Shown here in pieces: positions 34,965 to 43,814 of a stretch of 64,000 nucleotides of DNA. The stretch's first letter is position 1; each line of letters opens with the position of its first letter. Source of the stretch: Pseudorhodoplanes sp. (GTDB taxonomy: Bacteria > Pseudomonadota > Alphaproteobacteria > Rhizobiales > Xanthobacteraceae); assembly GCA_032027085.1 (NCBI GenBank), contig JAVSMS010000001.1:2062332-2126331 (forward strand), read 5' to 3'. The position numbers were made by a program, and so were the translations under genes. The notes under the pieces are model-generated. The model had not been told where the DNA came from. It worked only from the letters and a program-made list of their open reading frames with translations, and searched no databases.

Positions 34965-36137
34965 TTAGGCAATAACGATTTCGGGCGTAAGGCCGAGCGC
35001 CGCCGCCGTACTGGCAATTTCGTCGCGATAGAGCGGGTTCATAACGATGATCGATTGGAGCCGCCGTTCCCGCAATGCGTCGGGAGGCAGAACCGGCGCG
35101 CCAGTTCCCGGCACAAAGCGGCCCTGTTTGTGCGGGTTTACGTCTATAAGCGCACTGATTCGATTCGCGCCTGGAACGGCATTAACAAATGTAACGCCCT
35201 TTGAGCCGGCGCCCCACACGACGGTTTGGTGTGGGTCGCGCGCTGCGAGATAGTCACGCCAGTGTTTGATCTTGTCGCGATAGACCTCATCAAAATTCTG
35301 AACGAGCGATTCGATCTCGCTGCTCTTCGAGAGCGGAACGGGAAGGCGCGCGGGACCGGGTTTCGCTTCTATGTAGAGGTATTGGTCGCCGAACAACGCG
35401 CCGACGTCGAGCACTTCGAATCCCGCCACATTGAATGCTGTGCATAATGAAGCTGGGGTGAAATACGAGATATGCTCGTAGATGATATCCCAGATACCCA
35501 TATCGCGCAGCGTGTAAAGAGCATTGGGAACTTCAAAGTAGAATACCGTCGCAGGGCCGACACCGGGATGAGTGCGAAGCGTGCGCAGAAACGCGACCGG
35601 CTCAGCTATGTGTTCGAGGACATGCCGGCATAGTACGAGATCTGGCCGCACGTCTGCATAGGTGTTGGAGAACCAGTCATTGACGAAGCGGATGCCGGGC
35701 ACCGATTTATTCCGGCTCTTCTCAAAGCTCTTGTCGAAACCGAGCCCCTTGGCTCCGCTCATCACGCACAGTTTCGTGAGGAAATCACCTTTGCCGCAAC
35801 CAATGTCGACCACCGTCTTGCCGGCAAGTGAATAAGTCTTGCTCAGCCGTGCCGCCAGCGCGTCAGCAAAAACCGTAAAGCGCTGGGAGAAGTGCAGCGA
35901 TGTCTCATAACCTTGCGTGTAGTCAATTTGGTCTTCATCAAATGCAGCATTGAAAACATGTGTACATTCGCGGCAATGCATGGTTGCAAATCGTGCGGTC
36001 CGCGCCGAGCGTGCCGACCCCGCATCCAGGTGAAGCGAATTGCACAGAACGGGCAACGCCTCAAAGGCAACTGACGACAGCAGACTGTGCCCTTGGCATA
36101 CGGGGCAGTCCGTGCGCTCTGGAGGAGGCGCTTCCAT
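34965..36137 (-). CDS. NovU-type sugar C-methyltransferase (paralogue of 31533-32768)
   Basis: A 390-residue protein with C11-x2-C14 and C55-x2-C58 for zinc, SAM motif VVDIGCGKGDF at 109-119, an LCRHVLEHIAEP block, and a C-terminal domain with VWGAGSKGVTF and DVNPHKQGRFVPGTG. It resembles the plus-strand gene at 31533 closely in every block. Its ATG overlaps the upstream methyltransferase stop (TGATG), and the order with 36137, 37412 and 38465 implies one pathway. The product probably methylates carbon or oxygen of a nucleotide-bound deoxysugar. Confidence 0.84.
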   Translation of the reverse strand: MEAPPPERTDCPVCQGHSLLSSVAFEALPVLCNSLHLDAGSARSARTARFATMHCRECTHVFNAAFDEDQIDYTQGYETSLHFSQRFTVFADALAARLSKTYSLAGKTVVDIGCGKGDFLTKLCVMSGAKGLGFDKSFEKSRNKSVPGIRFVNDWFSNTYADVRPDLVLCRHVLEHIAEPVAFLRTLRTHPGVGPATVFYFEVPNALYTLRDMGIWDIIYEHISYFTPASLCTAFNVAGFEVLDVGALFGDQYLYIEAKPGPARLPVPLSKSSEIESLVQNFDEVYRDKIKHWRDYLAARDPHQTVVWGAGSKGVTFVNAVPGANRISALIDVNPHKQGRFVPGTGAPVLPPDALRERRLQSIIVMNPLYRDEIASTAAALGLTPEIVIA

Positions 36138-37384
36138 CAGACGACAAGTGGTGCGGGGACCGGGATAATGAACTTACCGCCGCGCGCGCGATATTCGCGT
36201 TGTTGCTCGAGTATTTCTTCGGCAAAATTCCAGGCGAGCATCAACACGTAGTCCGGTTGAATTTCAAGAAGGGACTCTGCCGAGCGGATGGGGACGTGCT
36301 GGCCCGGCATGTATCTGCCGTGTTTATGGATATTGCGATCAACGACAAAGTCGATGAGGTCGCGTCCGATGCGGGACGTATTGATCAGCGTAGCGCCCTT
36401 GGCAGCTGCGCCATAGGCGGCGATCGAAGCGCCTTCGCGCTTTAGCCGATGCAGAAGCGCCGACAGATCGCGCTTCAGCTTCTCGACTTTGGCGGAGAAA
36501 TCGCGGAAGTAGGCAATTGAATTGATCCCACGCGCAGATTCGTGCGCAAGCTGCTGTTTCACGCTTGCCCCCACTCGCTCTTGCGGCTCCACGTAGAGGC
36601 GCAATGAACCGCCGTGAATCGAAAGGTGCTTGACCTCGTTGAGATAAAGCCCGTGGTGGCGAAACAGTCGATCGAGCGCGGAGACTGAAAAGTAACAAAG
36701 ATGTTCGTGGTAGATCGTGTCGAACTCGCAGTGATCGATCAGCTGTTCGACATAGGGGACCTCGATGACCGCTACACCATTGTCCGTGAGAAGTCGCGCG
36801 ATCCCCCCTACAAAGCCGTTGGTATCAGCGACGTGAGCAAGCACATTGTTGGCATGGATGACATCGGCCCGTATACCCTCTGAATGAAGAGTATCGGCAA
36901 GCTCGCGGGTGAAAAAGGCGCAGCGCGTGGGAACTCCCATCCTCTCCGCCGCGGCAGCGGGACCGTCGGCGGGATCAATCCCAAGCACGGGAATTTCCGC
37001 TTCGATGTAGTTTTTCAGCAGGTAGCCGTCGTTGCTCGCCAGCTCGATAACGAAACTATTCGGACCCAGGTTTCGGCGCCCAATAAGATCGAGCGCGTTT
37101 TCACGCGAATGTTTAAGAAGCGCCGGTGAGAAGGACGAATAGTACGGATATGCATCTGCAAATAGAATTTGTGGGCTCACCGTCTCGGTTATCTGCGCAA
37201 GGCTGCAGTCTTGGCAGAATGCGACGCGGAGCGGAAAGACGAGTTCGGGTCTTTCAAGGTCTGCATCGGTCAGAAGACGGTCAGCCAGTGGTGTCTCGCC
37301 AAGCTCGAGAAACGTTTCGATCCGGTTCCCGCCGCACGACCGACAGGTGCGCTCTGTCACGGAATTCGGTTCGCAACGTGCCAT
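36137..37384 (-). CDS. NDP-hexose C-methyltransferase (NovU/TylCIII-like)
   Basis: The 415-residue enzyme is the most typical sugar C-methyltransferase of the three here. Zinc ligands are C14-x2-C17 and C57-x2-C60, and the N-terminal [11 protein letters not shown] block is characteristic. [19 protein letters not shown] site and the YHEHLCYFS segment follow, where the conserved Tyr/His pair acts as base. The C-terminal domain has [11 protein letters not shown] and [14 protein letters not shown]. It sits between the SDR gene (28 bases upstream) and a paralogous methyltransferase with overlapping codons. Confidence 0.88.
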   Translation of the reverse strand: MARCEPNSVTERTCRSCGGNRIETFLELGETPLADRLLTDADLERPELVFPLRVAFCQDCSLAQITETVSPQILFADAYPYYSSFSPALLKHSRENALDLIGRRNLGPNSFVIELASNDGYLLKNYIEAEIPVLGIDPADGPAAAAERMGVPTRCAFFTRELADTLHSEGIRADVIHANNVLAHVADTNGFVGGIARLLTDNGVAVIEVPYVEQLIDHCEFDTIYHEHLCYFSVSALDRLFRHHGLYLNEVKHLSIHGGSLRLYVEPQERVGASVKQQLAHESARGINSIAYFRDFSAKVEKLKRDLSALLHRLKREGASIAAYGAAAKGATLINTSRIGRDLIDFVVDRNIHKHGRYMPGQHVPIRSAESLLEIQPDYVLMLAWNFAEEILEQQREYRARGGKFIIPVPAPLVV

Positions 37385-37411
37385 AGCGCGTTATATTCCT
37401 TTCTACTGCCT

Positions 37412-38461
37412 TCAAGCCGCAATCACTTCGGCCGGCGAGGCGATACGACGCAAATCCGCGTCCACTTCGCGGTCGTGAATAAGCTTCTTCACATGGGCGA
37501 TGCGCTTGAAGCGCTCTCCTTCGAAATCATCAAGCGTAAGCCCGACGGTGCAGAAGCTTTCGTAAAGCTGCTCCACGCCTCGTCGAGCCGTCCACTGCGG
37601 CTTGAAAGCGTGCAGACGACGGCCGATGTAGTTGCAGTCAACGCGATAGCATCGTGTGTCTGGACCCGCCGTGGCAGCGTATTCGATCCGGCTGTTCGGC
37701 ACGACCGTCTTGACGATTTCTGCCAGTTCCCTGATCTGATAGTTCTCAGTTGTCAGGCCGACATTGAATGCTTCGTTGTGGACGAGGTCACGATCGGCTT
37801 CGAGAGCGGCAATATAGGCTCGTGCGATGTCCTCGACATGCACGATCGGCCGCCATGGCAAGCCGTCGCTCTTAAGGTACACCTGTCCGGTTGTAAACGC
37901 CCAAGCGGTCAAGTTATTCACGACCAGGTCGAATCGAAGGCGCGGCGATAAGCCGTATGCAGTAGAAGCGCGCAGGAAAGTAGGACTGAACCTCTCATCC
38001 GCCATTGGCGCTATGGCACGCTCAACGTTTACCTTTGAAAGCCCGTAGGGTGTAACAGGGTTGAAAGTCGCATTTTCGGCGATGAAATCCTCGCCGGACG
38101 CTCCGTAGTTGCTGCACGATGAAGCATAGAGAAATCGTAAAACGCCAGCCTGTTTTGCAAGCCGTGCGAGGTTTACGGATGCCCTGAAGTTAATTTCGTC
38201 GGTGAGTTCGAGCCGGTAGTCGCCGAGGGGATCGTTAGAAAGTCCCGCGAGGTGGATGATCGCGTCAAATCCCGACACCTCATCGATAACTGCGTCGCGG
38301 ATATCCTTCTCAATCGTCGGTATTTCGACGAGAGTCCCGATGAATGTGCAAGCGCGGAAGATATCGCTGTCAAATCCCCAGACATCATGGCCGCGCTCCA
38401 GCAGCATAGGCGCGAGCACGGAGCCGATATAGCCGCGATGTCCGGTTAGCAAGACCTTCAT
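37412..38461 (-). CDS. NAD-dependent epimerase/dehydratase (extended SDR)
   Basis: A 349-residue extended short-chain dehydrogenase with the cofactor motif TGHRGYIG at residues 6-13, a serine pair at 114-115 (YASSCSNYG) and catalytic Y139-x3-K143. It acts on nucleotide-activated sugars, as epimerase, dehydratase or 4-ketoreductase. As it starts 3 bases after the CDP-glucose synthase gene and precedes C-methyltransferases, it plausibly works on a CDP-deoxysugar. A separate RfbG-type 4,6-dehydratase is not seen in the window. Confidence 0.86.
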   Translation of the reverse strand: MKVLLTGHRGYIGSVLAPMLLERGHDVWGFDSDIFRACTFIGTLVEIPTIEKDIRDAVIDEVSGFDAIIHLAGLSNDPLGDYRLELTDEINFRASVNLARLAKQAGVLRFLYASSCSNYGASGEDFIAENATFNPVTPYGLSKVNVERAIAPMADERFSPTFLRASTAYGLSPRLRFDLVVNNLTAWAFTTGQVYLKSDGLPWRPIVHVEDIARAYIAALEADRDLVHNEAFNVGLTTENYQIRELAEIVKTVVPNSRIEYAATAGPDTRCYRVDCNYIGRRLHAFKPQWTARRGVEQLYESFCTVGLTLDDFEGERFKRIAHVKKLIHDREVDADLRRIASPAEVIAA

Positions 38462-38464
38462 TGC

Positions 38465-39235
38465 TCAACTCCATGTTTTCCAAGGCGGCCGTTCGCTATC
38501 CCAAAGCTTTTGCAGGAGGTGTTTCTCCCGTATTGTGTCCATGCATTGCCAGAAAGAGTCGTGACGATACGCCGCGAGTTGTCGGTCGGCGGCGAGGCGC
38601 CTCATCGGTGCGTGTTCGAACATGACATCATCACCGTCGATGTAATCCCTGATGCCGGGCTCTAGGACAAAAAAGGCGCCATTGATCCATCCCTCGGAGG
38701 CCTGCGGCTTTTCAGTAAAGTCGGCCACCAGATCGCCGTCGAATTCGATATGGCCATAGCGTGCGGGTGGGCGCACTGCCGTCATAGTGGCTAGCTTGCC
38801 GTGAGATCGATGGAACGCGACTAGCTTGTCTAGATCTACATCAGACACTCCATCTCCCCACGTAAGCATAAAGGTGCCGTTGCCCATCCAATCTAGCAGC
38901 CGCTTAATGCGGCCGCCTGTGAGCGTGCTCAGTCCTGTTTCGATGAGATCGACGGACCAATCGGGAACGGAGTTGGAGTGGTGCTTCACATCGCCCGTTG
39001 CGAGTCGGACTGTCATGCTGCCGTTCAAGTCACCATAATCTTTGAACCAACGCTTGATGTACTCACCCTTGTACCCGAGCGCGATAGCGAATTCATGATG
39101 ACCGTAACGGTAATAGTGCATCATGATGTGCCAAAGGATCGGCATGGAACCGATCTCGACCATTGGTTTGGGACGTATCTCAGTTTCCTCCGCCAGCCGG
39201 GTCCCAAATCCGCCGGCGAGAATACCGACCTTCAT
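38465..39235 (-). CDS. rfbF: Glucose-1-phosphate cytidylyltransferase
   Basis: The 256-residue nucleotidyltransferase makes CDP-glucose from CTP and glucose-1-phosphate, the entry step to CDP-linked dideoxy and branched sugars. The N-terminal signature is LAGGFGTRLAEET with the RPKPMVEIG block. The MMHYYRYGHHEF and GDVKHHSNS stretches separate it from RmlA-type thymidylyltransferases. I chose ATG 39235 with GGAGAAG just upstream; an in-frame ATG at 39274 is less well placed. It heads the minus-strand unit 39235-32846. Confidence 0.92.
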   Translation of the reverse strand: MKVGILAGGFGTRLAEETEIRPKPMVEIGSMPILWHIMMHYYRYGHHEFAIALGYKGEYIKRWFKDYGDLNGSMTVRLATGDVKHHSNSVPDWSVDLIETGLSTLTGGRIKRLLDWMGNGTFMLTWGDGVSDVDLDKLVAFHRSHGKLATMTAVRPPARYGHIEFDGDLVADFTEKPQASEGWINGAFFVLEPGIRDYIDGDDVMFEHAPMRRLAADRQLAAYRHDSFWQCMDTIREKHLLQKLWDSERPPWKTWS

Positions 39236-39323
39236 GAGGTCTTCTCCACCAACACACGTGATTGTAGTTAGCACGTGTGGTTAGCTTGGACGACGCAAGA
39301 GAACGGATGATGGAAACGCACCC

Positions 39324-40148
39324 ATGTATGACGCCAGACGAGCCATTTGCATGATGCTCGATAGCTGTATGCGGCACCGATTTAAGTCTTTGGAGGTAGA
39401 CGATTGGGCAGAGTCGGCCATCATTTTCGCGCCACATCCGGACGACGAGACTCTTGGTTGCGGGGGCGTTGCAAACAAGAAGATCAATTCGGGTGCGCGG
39501 ATCAGATTTGTCTTTGTTACTGATGGCGCAGCGTCTCACCCTGGTCGTATAAATCCCGGAGCGTTGCGTGCGATCCGCGAGGCGGAAGCCATAGAAGCAG
39601 TTCGCCGTTTGGGCGCCTCATCTGATTGTGTTACCTTCCTGCGTTTTCCAGATGGGTCCGCCCTAAAACATCTTAATGAGATAACGGGTGCGATTGTGTC
39701 TCTGCTCAATGCGTGGCGACCACAGAGTGTGTTCGTGACCCACGCGAAGGAGCCGCCGCCCGACCATGTAGCTGTCAATTCAAGCGTGCTTGCGGCGCTT
39801 CGCGCACATGGCCTGCCTGTTACGGTGTTCGAGTATCCTATCTGGTATTGGTACCATTGGCCCTGGATACGGATAGGCGGTGATTTGCCCGGCATGTGGC
39901 GGACCACCCTGCGACAGACGCTCAAGACGGCGGCGGGGTTGCGTGCGTTGTCTACACTCGACACATTAGCCTATGTGGGCGACGTAATCGACGTGAAGCG
40001 CGCTGCTTTGGCCGCACATATGTCCCAGATGAAACGACCGGAGGATCAAGACAATTGGCTGACGCTTCCGGATCTGTCGGGCGGTGATTTTGTTGCGCGA
40101 TTGCTGTCAGACTACGAAGTGTTTACACGCTATGAAGTCAATACATAG
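39324..40148 (+). CDS. PIG-L family N-acetylglucosamine deacetylase-like protein
   Basis: A 274-residue LmbE/PIG-L type zinc hydrolase. The metal motif is PHPDDE at residues 37-42 (H38, D41), and a later DHVAVN supplies the third histidine. Family members deacetylate GlcNAc-linked substrates. Here it may remove an acetyl group from an amino sugar of the polysaccharide or from a lipid-linked intermediate. There is no signal peptide, so it is probably cytoplasmic. It diverges from rfbF and overlaps the following FG-GAP gene by 17 bases. Confidence 0.85.
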   Translation: MYDARRAICMMLDSCMRHRFKSLEVDDWAESAIIFAPHPDDETLGCGGVANKKINSGARIRFVFVTDGAASHPGRINPGALRAIREAEAIEAVRRLGASSDCVTFLRFPDGSALKHLNEITGAIVSLLNAWRPQSVFVTHAKEPPPDHVAVNSSVLAALRAHGLPVTVFEYPIWYWYHWPWIRIGGDLPGMWRTTLRQTLKTAAGLRALSTLDTLAYVGDVIDVKRAALAAHMSQMKRPEDQDNWLTLPDLSGGDFVARLLSDYEVFTRYEVNT

Positions 40149-42426
40149 TGATTTCGGGATTGCCGCAGCCGTGTTTGTGGTCGCAGCCACAATCGCTGCA
40201 GCCGTCAGTATCGATCGGAGCTATGGACAGTTCGAACAACGTCTTGCAGCGGGTCTCATTTTTGATCGCAAAGAGATTGCCAACCAATCCGGAGATGTAA
40301 AGCTTGTCGGCGACCTGGATGGGGACGGACAATTGGATCTTGTCCTCGGAGGCTACCCGCAAGATCCCTTATCCTGGTGGCGCTGGCCAGATCTGCGTCG
40401 CACGATGATTGCAGCTGCCCGCGTCGAGTTCACGACTGACGGGGTGCTGGCCGACGCCGATGGCGACGACGACCTCGACATCATCACGGCTGATGGTCCT
40501 AAGGGGATCAATCTCGTTTGGTTCGAGAACCCACGCCCACATGGCGATCCGGCCGACGGCACTCAATGGAAGCGTCATGAGATTGGTGCCGTCGGAGACT
40601 GGGTTAAGGACATCGAAGCAGCCGATTTCGATGGTGACGGCCGCATCGATATGGCGGCCCGATCGGCCAGAGAACTGATGATCTTCTTTCACGACCGTCC
40701 CGGGGTCTGGAACCGAACGCTTCTGCGCGGTTTCGATTTGGGAGAGGAGGGCATGGCAAGCGGCGACATTGATGGAGACGGGCACGTTGATTTAGTCCTG
40801 CGCGGCATTTGGGCGAAGAACCCGGGAGGCGCGGCGGCGCGTGATCCCGCTCGGTGGCGGGCTTATCCTGTCGGTGTTTTCAGTCCCGCCTTTAAGGCGC
40901 TTGTCGTTGACCTGGACCAGGACGGCCGGCCCGATATTCTCACTTCGAGTTCTGAACACACGGCGGATGTTGCCTGGTTCCGCGCGGATGAGGGGCCGAC
41001 GCGGCGGTGGACCCGTCATGTCATTCAGCCTGCGGTCAGCGGCGCTCATACGCTGCAGGCGGCCGATATGGATGGAGATGGCGACATAGACGTCGTGGTG
41101 GGACAGATGCACACGACCAAGGAGCGGGCGCTAGCCATCCATTACAATATTGACGGTCGTGGAACGCGCTGGGCGCGGCAGGTCATTGACAATACGGGGC
41201 TGCACAATGGCGTCGTCGCCGATATCGACGGCGATGGCGACTTCGATATTTTCGGTTCGAATTGGGCGGGCAATCCGCCGCTGAGAGTCTGGATCAATCG
41301 CCTCGATCCGCCTGCTTCAATTCGCCGTCTCGATCGCTGGAGCTATCACCGGGTCACTGACAAACATGTTCGCTCGTTCAATCTCGCCTTTGCTGATGTG
41401 AATGGCGATGGGAGGACCGACATCATTTCGGGTCCATTCTGGTATCGCCAGCCTGTCGATCCCTGGACCAAAGCTTGGGAGCAGGTCCGCCTTGGAGATG
41501 GCCTGGACGCGATAGCAGCGCTCGACTTCGACGAAGATGGCCGCGCGGAGATCATTGCACAGCGTGGCAGTGGTAAGGCGCTGCAGGTTGTGTGGCTCAA
41601 GGCAGTGGATTCCGATACACGCATCTTTCAGGAGCACCGCATAGGCGAGGTTCCTGCCGCCAGCCACGAACTTGGCTCTCAAGGCCACGCACTGGCACAA
41701 ATCGCGACCGGTGGGCGGGCGGAGATCGTCGTATCCAGCGGAGGTGGCGTATTCTATTTTCAAATTCCGGAAAATCCGGAATCGGGACCGTGGTCGCGCA
41801 CACGCATCTGCGCCGAGGCCTCCGACGAAGGGTTTGCCTTCGCCGACATCGACGGCGACGGTCTGCTCGATCTTGTTGCCACCACGGGCGAGACGAAAGG
41901 CGTCGCTTGGTGGCGCAATCCTGGTGATGGCTCGGCCGATTGGGAACGGCGGAATGTCGGGACAGTTCGCGAGATGGTTTTCCCGGATCGTGTTGCGGCT
42001 GCCGATCTCGACGGCGATGGACATCCCGACATCGTCGTCAGCGAGGAGAACGGCAAAGTCGATGGCGCGAAGGCCTATTGGTGGCGCAATCCCGGTGACG
42101 GATCGCTTGATTGGAAACGGCACGAGATCACCTCACGCGGCTCGCTCAACAGTCTTTCTGTGGCCGATCTCAACGGTGACGGCAGACCAGATCTCGTCAT
42201 GGGAGAACATCGCGGTGCGCTGCGCCTGTCGATCTGGAATAATCTTGGTGGCGGACGCTTCATCGAGCAGATGATCGACGAGGGAAGAGAAAGTCATCTC
42301 GGCGCTGGCGTATTCGATCTCGATGGTGACGGATATCTCGATGTGGTCTCGATCGCGTGGGATGCGCCTGACGCGATCCACGTTTGGCGCAATGGTGCCG
42401 TCAGGGAGTGGTCCACATGGAATTGA
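40132..42426 (+). CDS. Secreted FG-GAP/VCBS repeat beta-propeller protein
   Basis: The 764-residue product has a signal peptide-like N terminus (KSIHSDFGIAAAVFVVAATIAAAVS) and about 13 calcium-loop motifs of the DxDGDGxxD type, for example DLDGDGQLDLV, DIDGDGHVDLV and DIDGDGLLDLV. These are arranged as in FG-GAP beta-propellers of one or two rings. Such proteins bind calcium and often polysaccharide or protein ligands at the cell surface. I chose ATG 40132, which gives the signal peptide; the frame begins at 40084. Several aromatic/Trp-rich blocks (AWWRNPGDGS) recur between repeats. It overlaps the genes on both sides. Confidence 0.86.
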   Translation: MKSIHSDFGIAAAVFVVAATIAAAVSIDRSYGQFEQRLAAGLIFDRKEIANQSGDVKLVGDLDGDGQLDLVLGGYPQDPLSWWRWPDLRRTMIAAARVEFTTDGVLADADGDDDLDIITADGPKGINLVWFENPRPHGDPADGTQWKRHEIGAVGDWVKDIEAADFDGDGRIDMAARSARELMIFFHDRPGVWNRTLLRGFDLGEEGMASGDIDGDGHVDLVLRGIWAKNPGGAAARDPARWRAYPVGVFSPAFKALVVDLDQDGRPDILTSSSEHTADVAWFRADEGPTRRWTRHVIQPAVSGAHTLQAADMDGDGDIDVVVGQMHTTKERALAIHYNIDGRGTRWARQVIDNTGLHNGVVADIDGDGDFDIFGSNWAGNPPLRVWINRLDPPASIRRLDRWSYHRVTDKHVRSFNLAFADVNGDGRTDIISGPFWYRQPVDPWTKAWEQVRLGDGLDAIAALDFDEDGRAEIIAQRGSGKALQVVWLKAVDSDTRIFQEHRIGEVPAASHELGSQGHALAQIATGGRAEIVVSSGGGVFYFQIPENPESGPWSRTRICAEASDEGFAFADIDGDGLLDLVATTGETKGVAWWRNPGDGSADWERRNVGTVREMVFPDRVAAADLDGDGHPDIVVSEENGKVDGAKAYWWRNPGDGSLDWKRHEITSRGSLNSLSVADLNGDGRPDLVMGEHRGALRLSIWNNLGGGRFIEQMIDEGRESHLGAGVFDLDGDGYLDVVSIAWDAPDAIHVWRNGAVREWSTWN

Positions 42427-43163
42427 TCGCGAAGCTCCGCGGCATATTTTCAGAAACATATGTTGTCGCCGAAGGGAGAGGCGCCGGCCTGAAGCTGGTC
42501 GCAAGGGGCGCTGATCCGAATTTTGCGCGTGGAATTTATGAACAGCCCATGCAGGAAGCAGTTATTTCCGGCCTGTCCGCGGGCGATGTCTTTTTCGATG
42601 TGGGCGCCAATATTGGATTTTTCTCACTCATCGCCGCGCGCCGGGTAGGCACTGAGGGGTACGTTTACGCTTTCGAACCCGTTCCGCGCAACGTAGTCGC
42701 GATCCGGCGAAGTGCACAGCTCAACGGTCTTGCTATGATCAAGGTTTACTCCGAAGCCGTCGGAGCAACAACCGGGCGCGCCGAACTTCTGCTTGCGCAT
42801 CATATTGGCGGCGCTGCACTCGCTTCCGTAGGTGCGCCGCCGGATACACGCGGCCGCATGCAAGTCGACGTCGTGACACTGGACGATGCCGTAGCCCGGC
42901 GGGGGTTGCGACCGCCATCGCTGGTCAAGATCGACGTCGAAGGCGCCGAGATCGATGTCCTTCACGGTATGACGGAAATTATGCGCAGATATCGGCCGAA
43001 GGTCATCTACGAGGTCGACGATGCAACGAGAGAAGGGCTCGCTCGCAAAGCCCGCAATATTGCGGCATTCATGACAAAGGCGGGTTACACGCTGGCGCCA
43101 TTGCCGGCCTGTTACCCTGATGAAGACTGGTATGTCGAACACGTCTTCGCACGTCCCATGTGA
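42417..43163 (+). CDS. FkbM-family methyltransferase
   Basis: A 248-residue SAM enzyme. The motif I region reads FFDVGANIGFFSLIAAR, followed by VYAFEPVPRNV and the VKIDVEGAEIDVLHG segment that is diagnostic of FkbM-type O-methyltransferases. It probably methylates a hydroxyl of a sugar or glycan chain. ATG 42417 lies inside the last codons of the FG-GAP gene; an alternative ATG at 42384 is further inside that gene. The next gene starts 37 bases downstream. Confidence 0.85.
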   Translation: MELIAKLRGIFSETYVVAEGRGAGLKLVARGADPNFARGIYEQPMQEAVISGLSAGDVFFDVGANIGFFSLIAARRVGTEGYVYAFEPVPRNVVAIRRSAQLNGLAMIKVYSEAVGATTGRAELLLAHHIGGAALASVGAPPDTRGRMQVDVVTLDDAVARRGLRPPSLVKIDVEGAEIDVLHGMTEIMRRYRPKVIYEVDDATREGLARKARNIAAFMTKAGYTLAPLPACYPDEDWYVEHVFARPM

Positions 43164-43199
43164 GGAAGCGTCTTTGCATCGCCGCAGGCAGAGGGTCTC

Positions 43200-43814
43200 A
43201 TGCAAGGCAGGAGCAGCATAGTCACAGAGACGAGGAACGCAGTACGCGATTTCCTGCGGGCGCGCGCACCGTTTCTGGCGCGTCACATTGGCACTTTTCA
43301 TCTGAGCGAAGACCGCAAGCTTCTCGAGTTAGTCATTCTGACCTATCTGCGCGATGACCCGACGATAAAGCGTATCCTGTTTGTCGGTTGTGAGTGGTAC
43401 ACGAAACCTTACGAATCCTTGTTCCGATCCATGGAATATTGGACGCTGGAAATCGACCCGGGTAAGCGCCGCTATGGCGCGCGCCGCCATGTCGTTGATG
43501 CTCTGAAAAATCTTGAGCGGCACGCGCCCGCCGAATATTTCGATGCGATCGTCTGCAACGGCGTGTTCATGAAGACAGCAATTGAAACACGCGAGGAGGC
43601 GGAACCATCTTTCGAGGCATGCCGGCATTGTCTGCGGTCTGGTGGCTGGTTCATCCTGGGCTGGAACGACACCGACGAATTGCGTCCTTATCCGCCGAGC
43701 GAAAGCTCGTCGCTCACTGCCTTGACGCGCAGCGCGTTTCCGCCACTCGGTGTGAGCGAGCACCGGACCGAGACAAGTTATCGACATACCTATACGTTTT
43801 TCACAAAGCCTTAG
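43200..43814 (+). CDS. Small methyltransferase-like protein
   Basis: The 204-residue product has a Rossmann-like layout with IKRILFVGCEW where motif I would be, LEIDPGKRRYG as the acidic strand, and DAIVCNGVFM plus GGWFILGWND as later strands. The glycine-rich loop is degenerate (VGCEWYT instead of GxGxG), so SAM binding is uncertain. Related small proteins occur in polysaccharide clusters. Its stop overlaps the convergent glycosyltransferase stop by 4 bases. Confidence 0.7.
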   Translation: MQGRSSIVTETRNAVRDFLRARAPFLARHIGTFHLSEDRKLLELVILTYLRDDPTIKRILFVGCEWYTKPYESLFRSMEYWTLEIDPGKRRYGARRHVVDALKNLERHAPAEYFDAIVCNGVFMKTAIETREEAEPSFEACRHCLRSGGWFILGWNDTDELRPYPPSESSSLTALTRSAFPPLGVSEHRTETSYRHTYTFFTKP

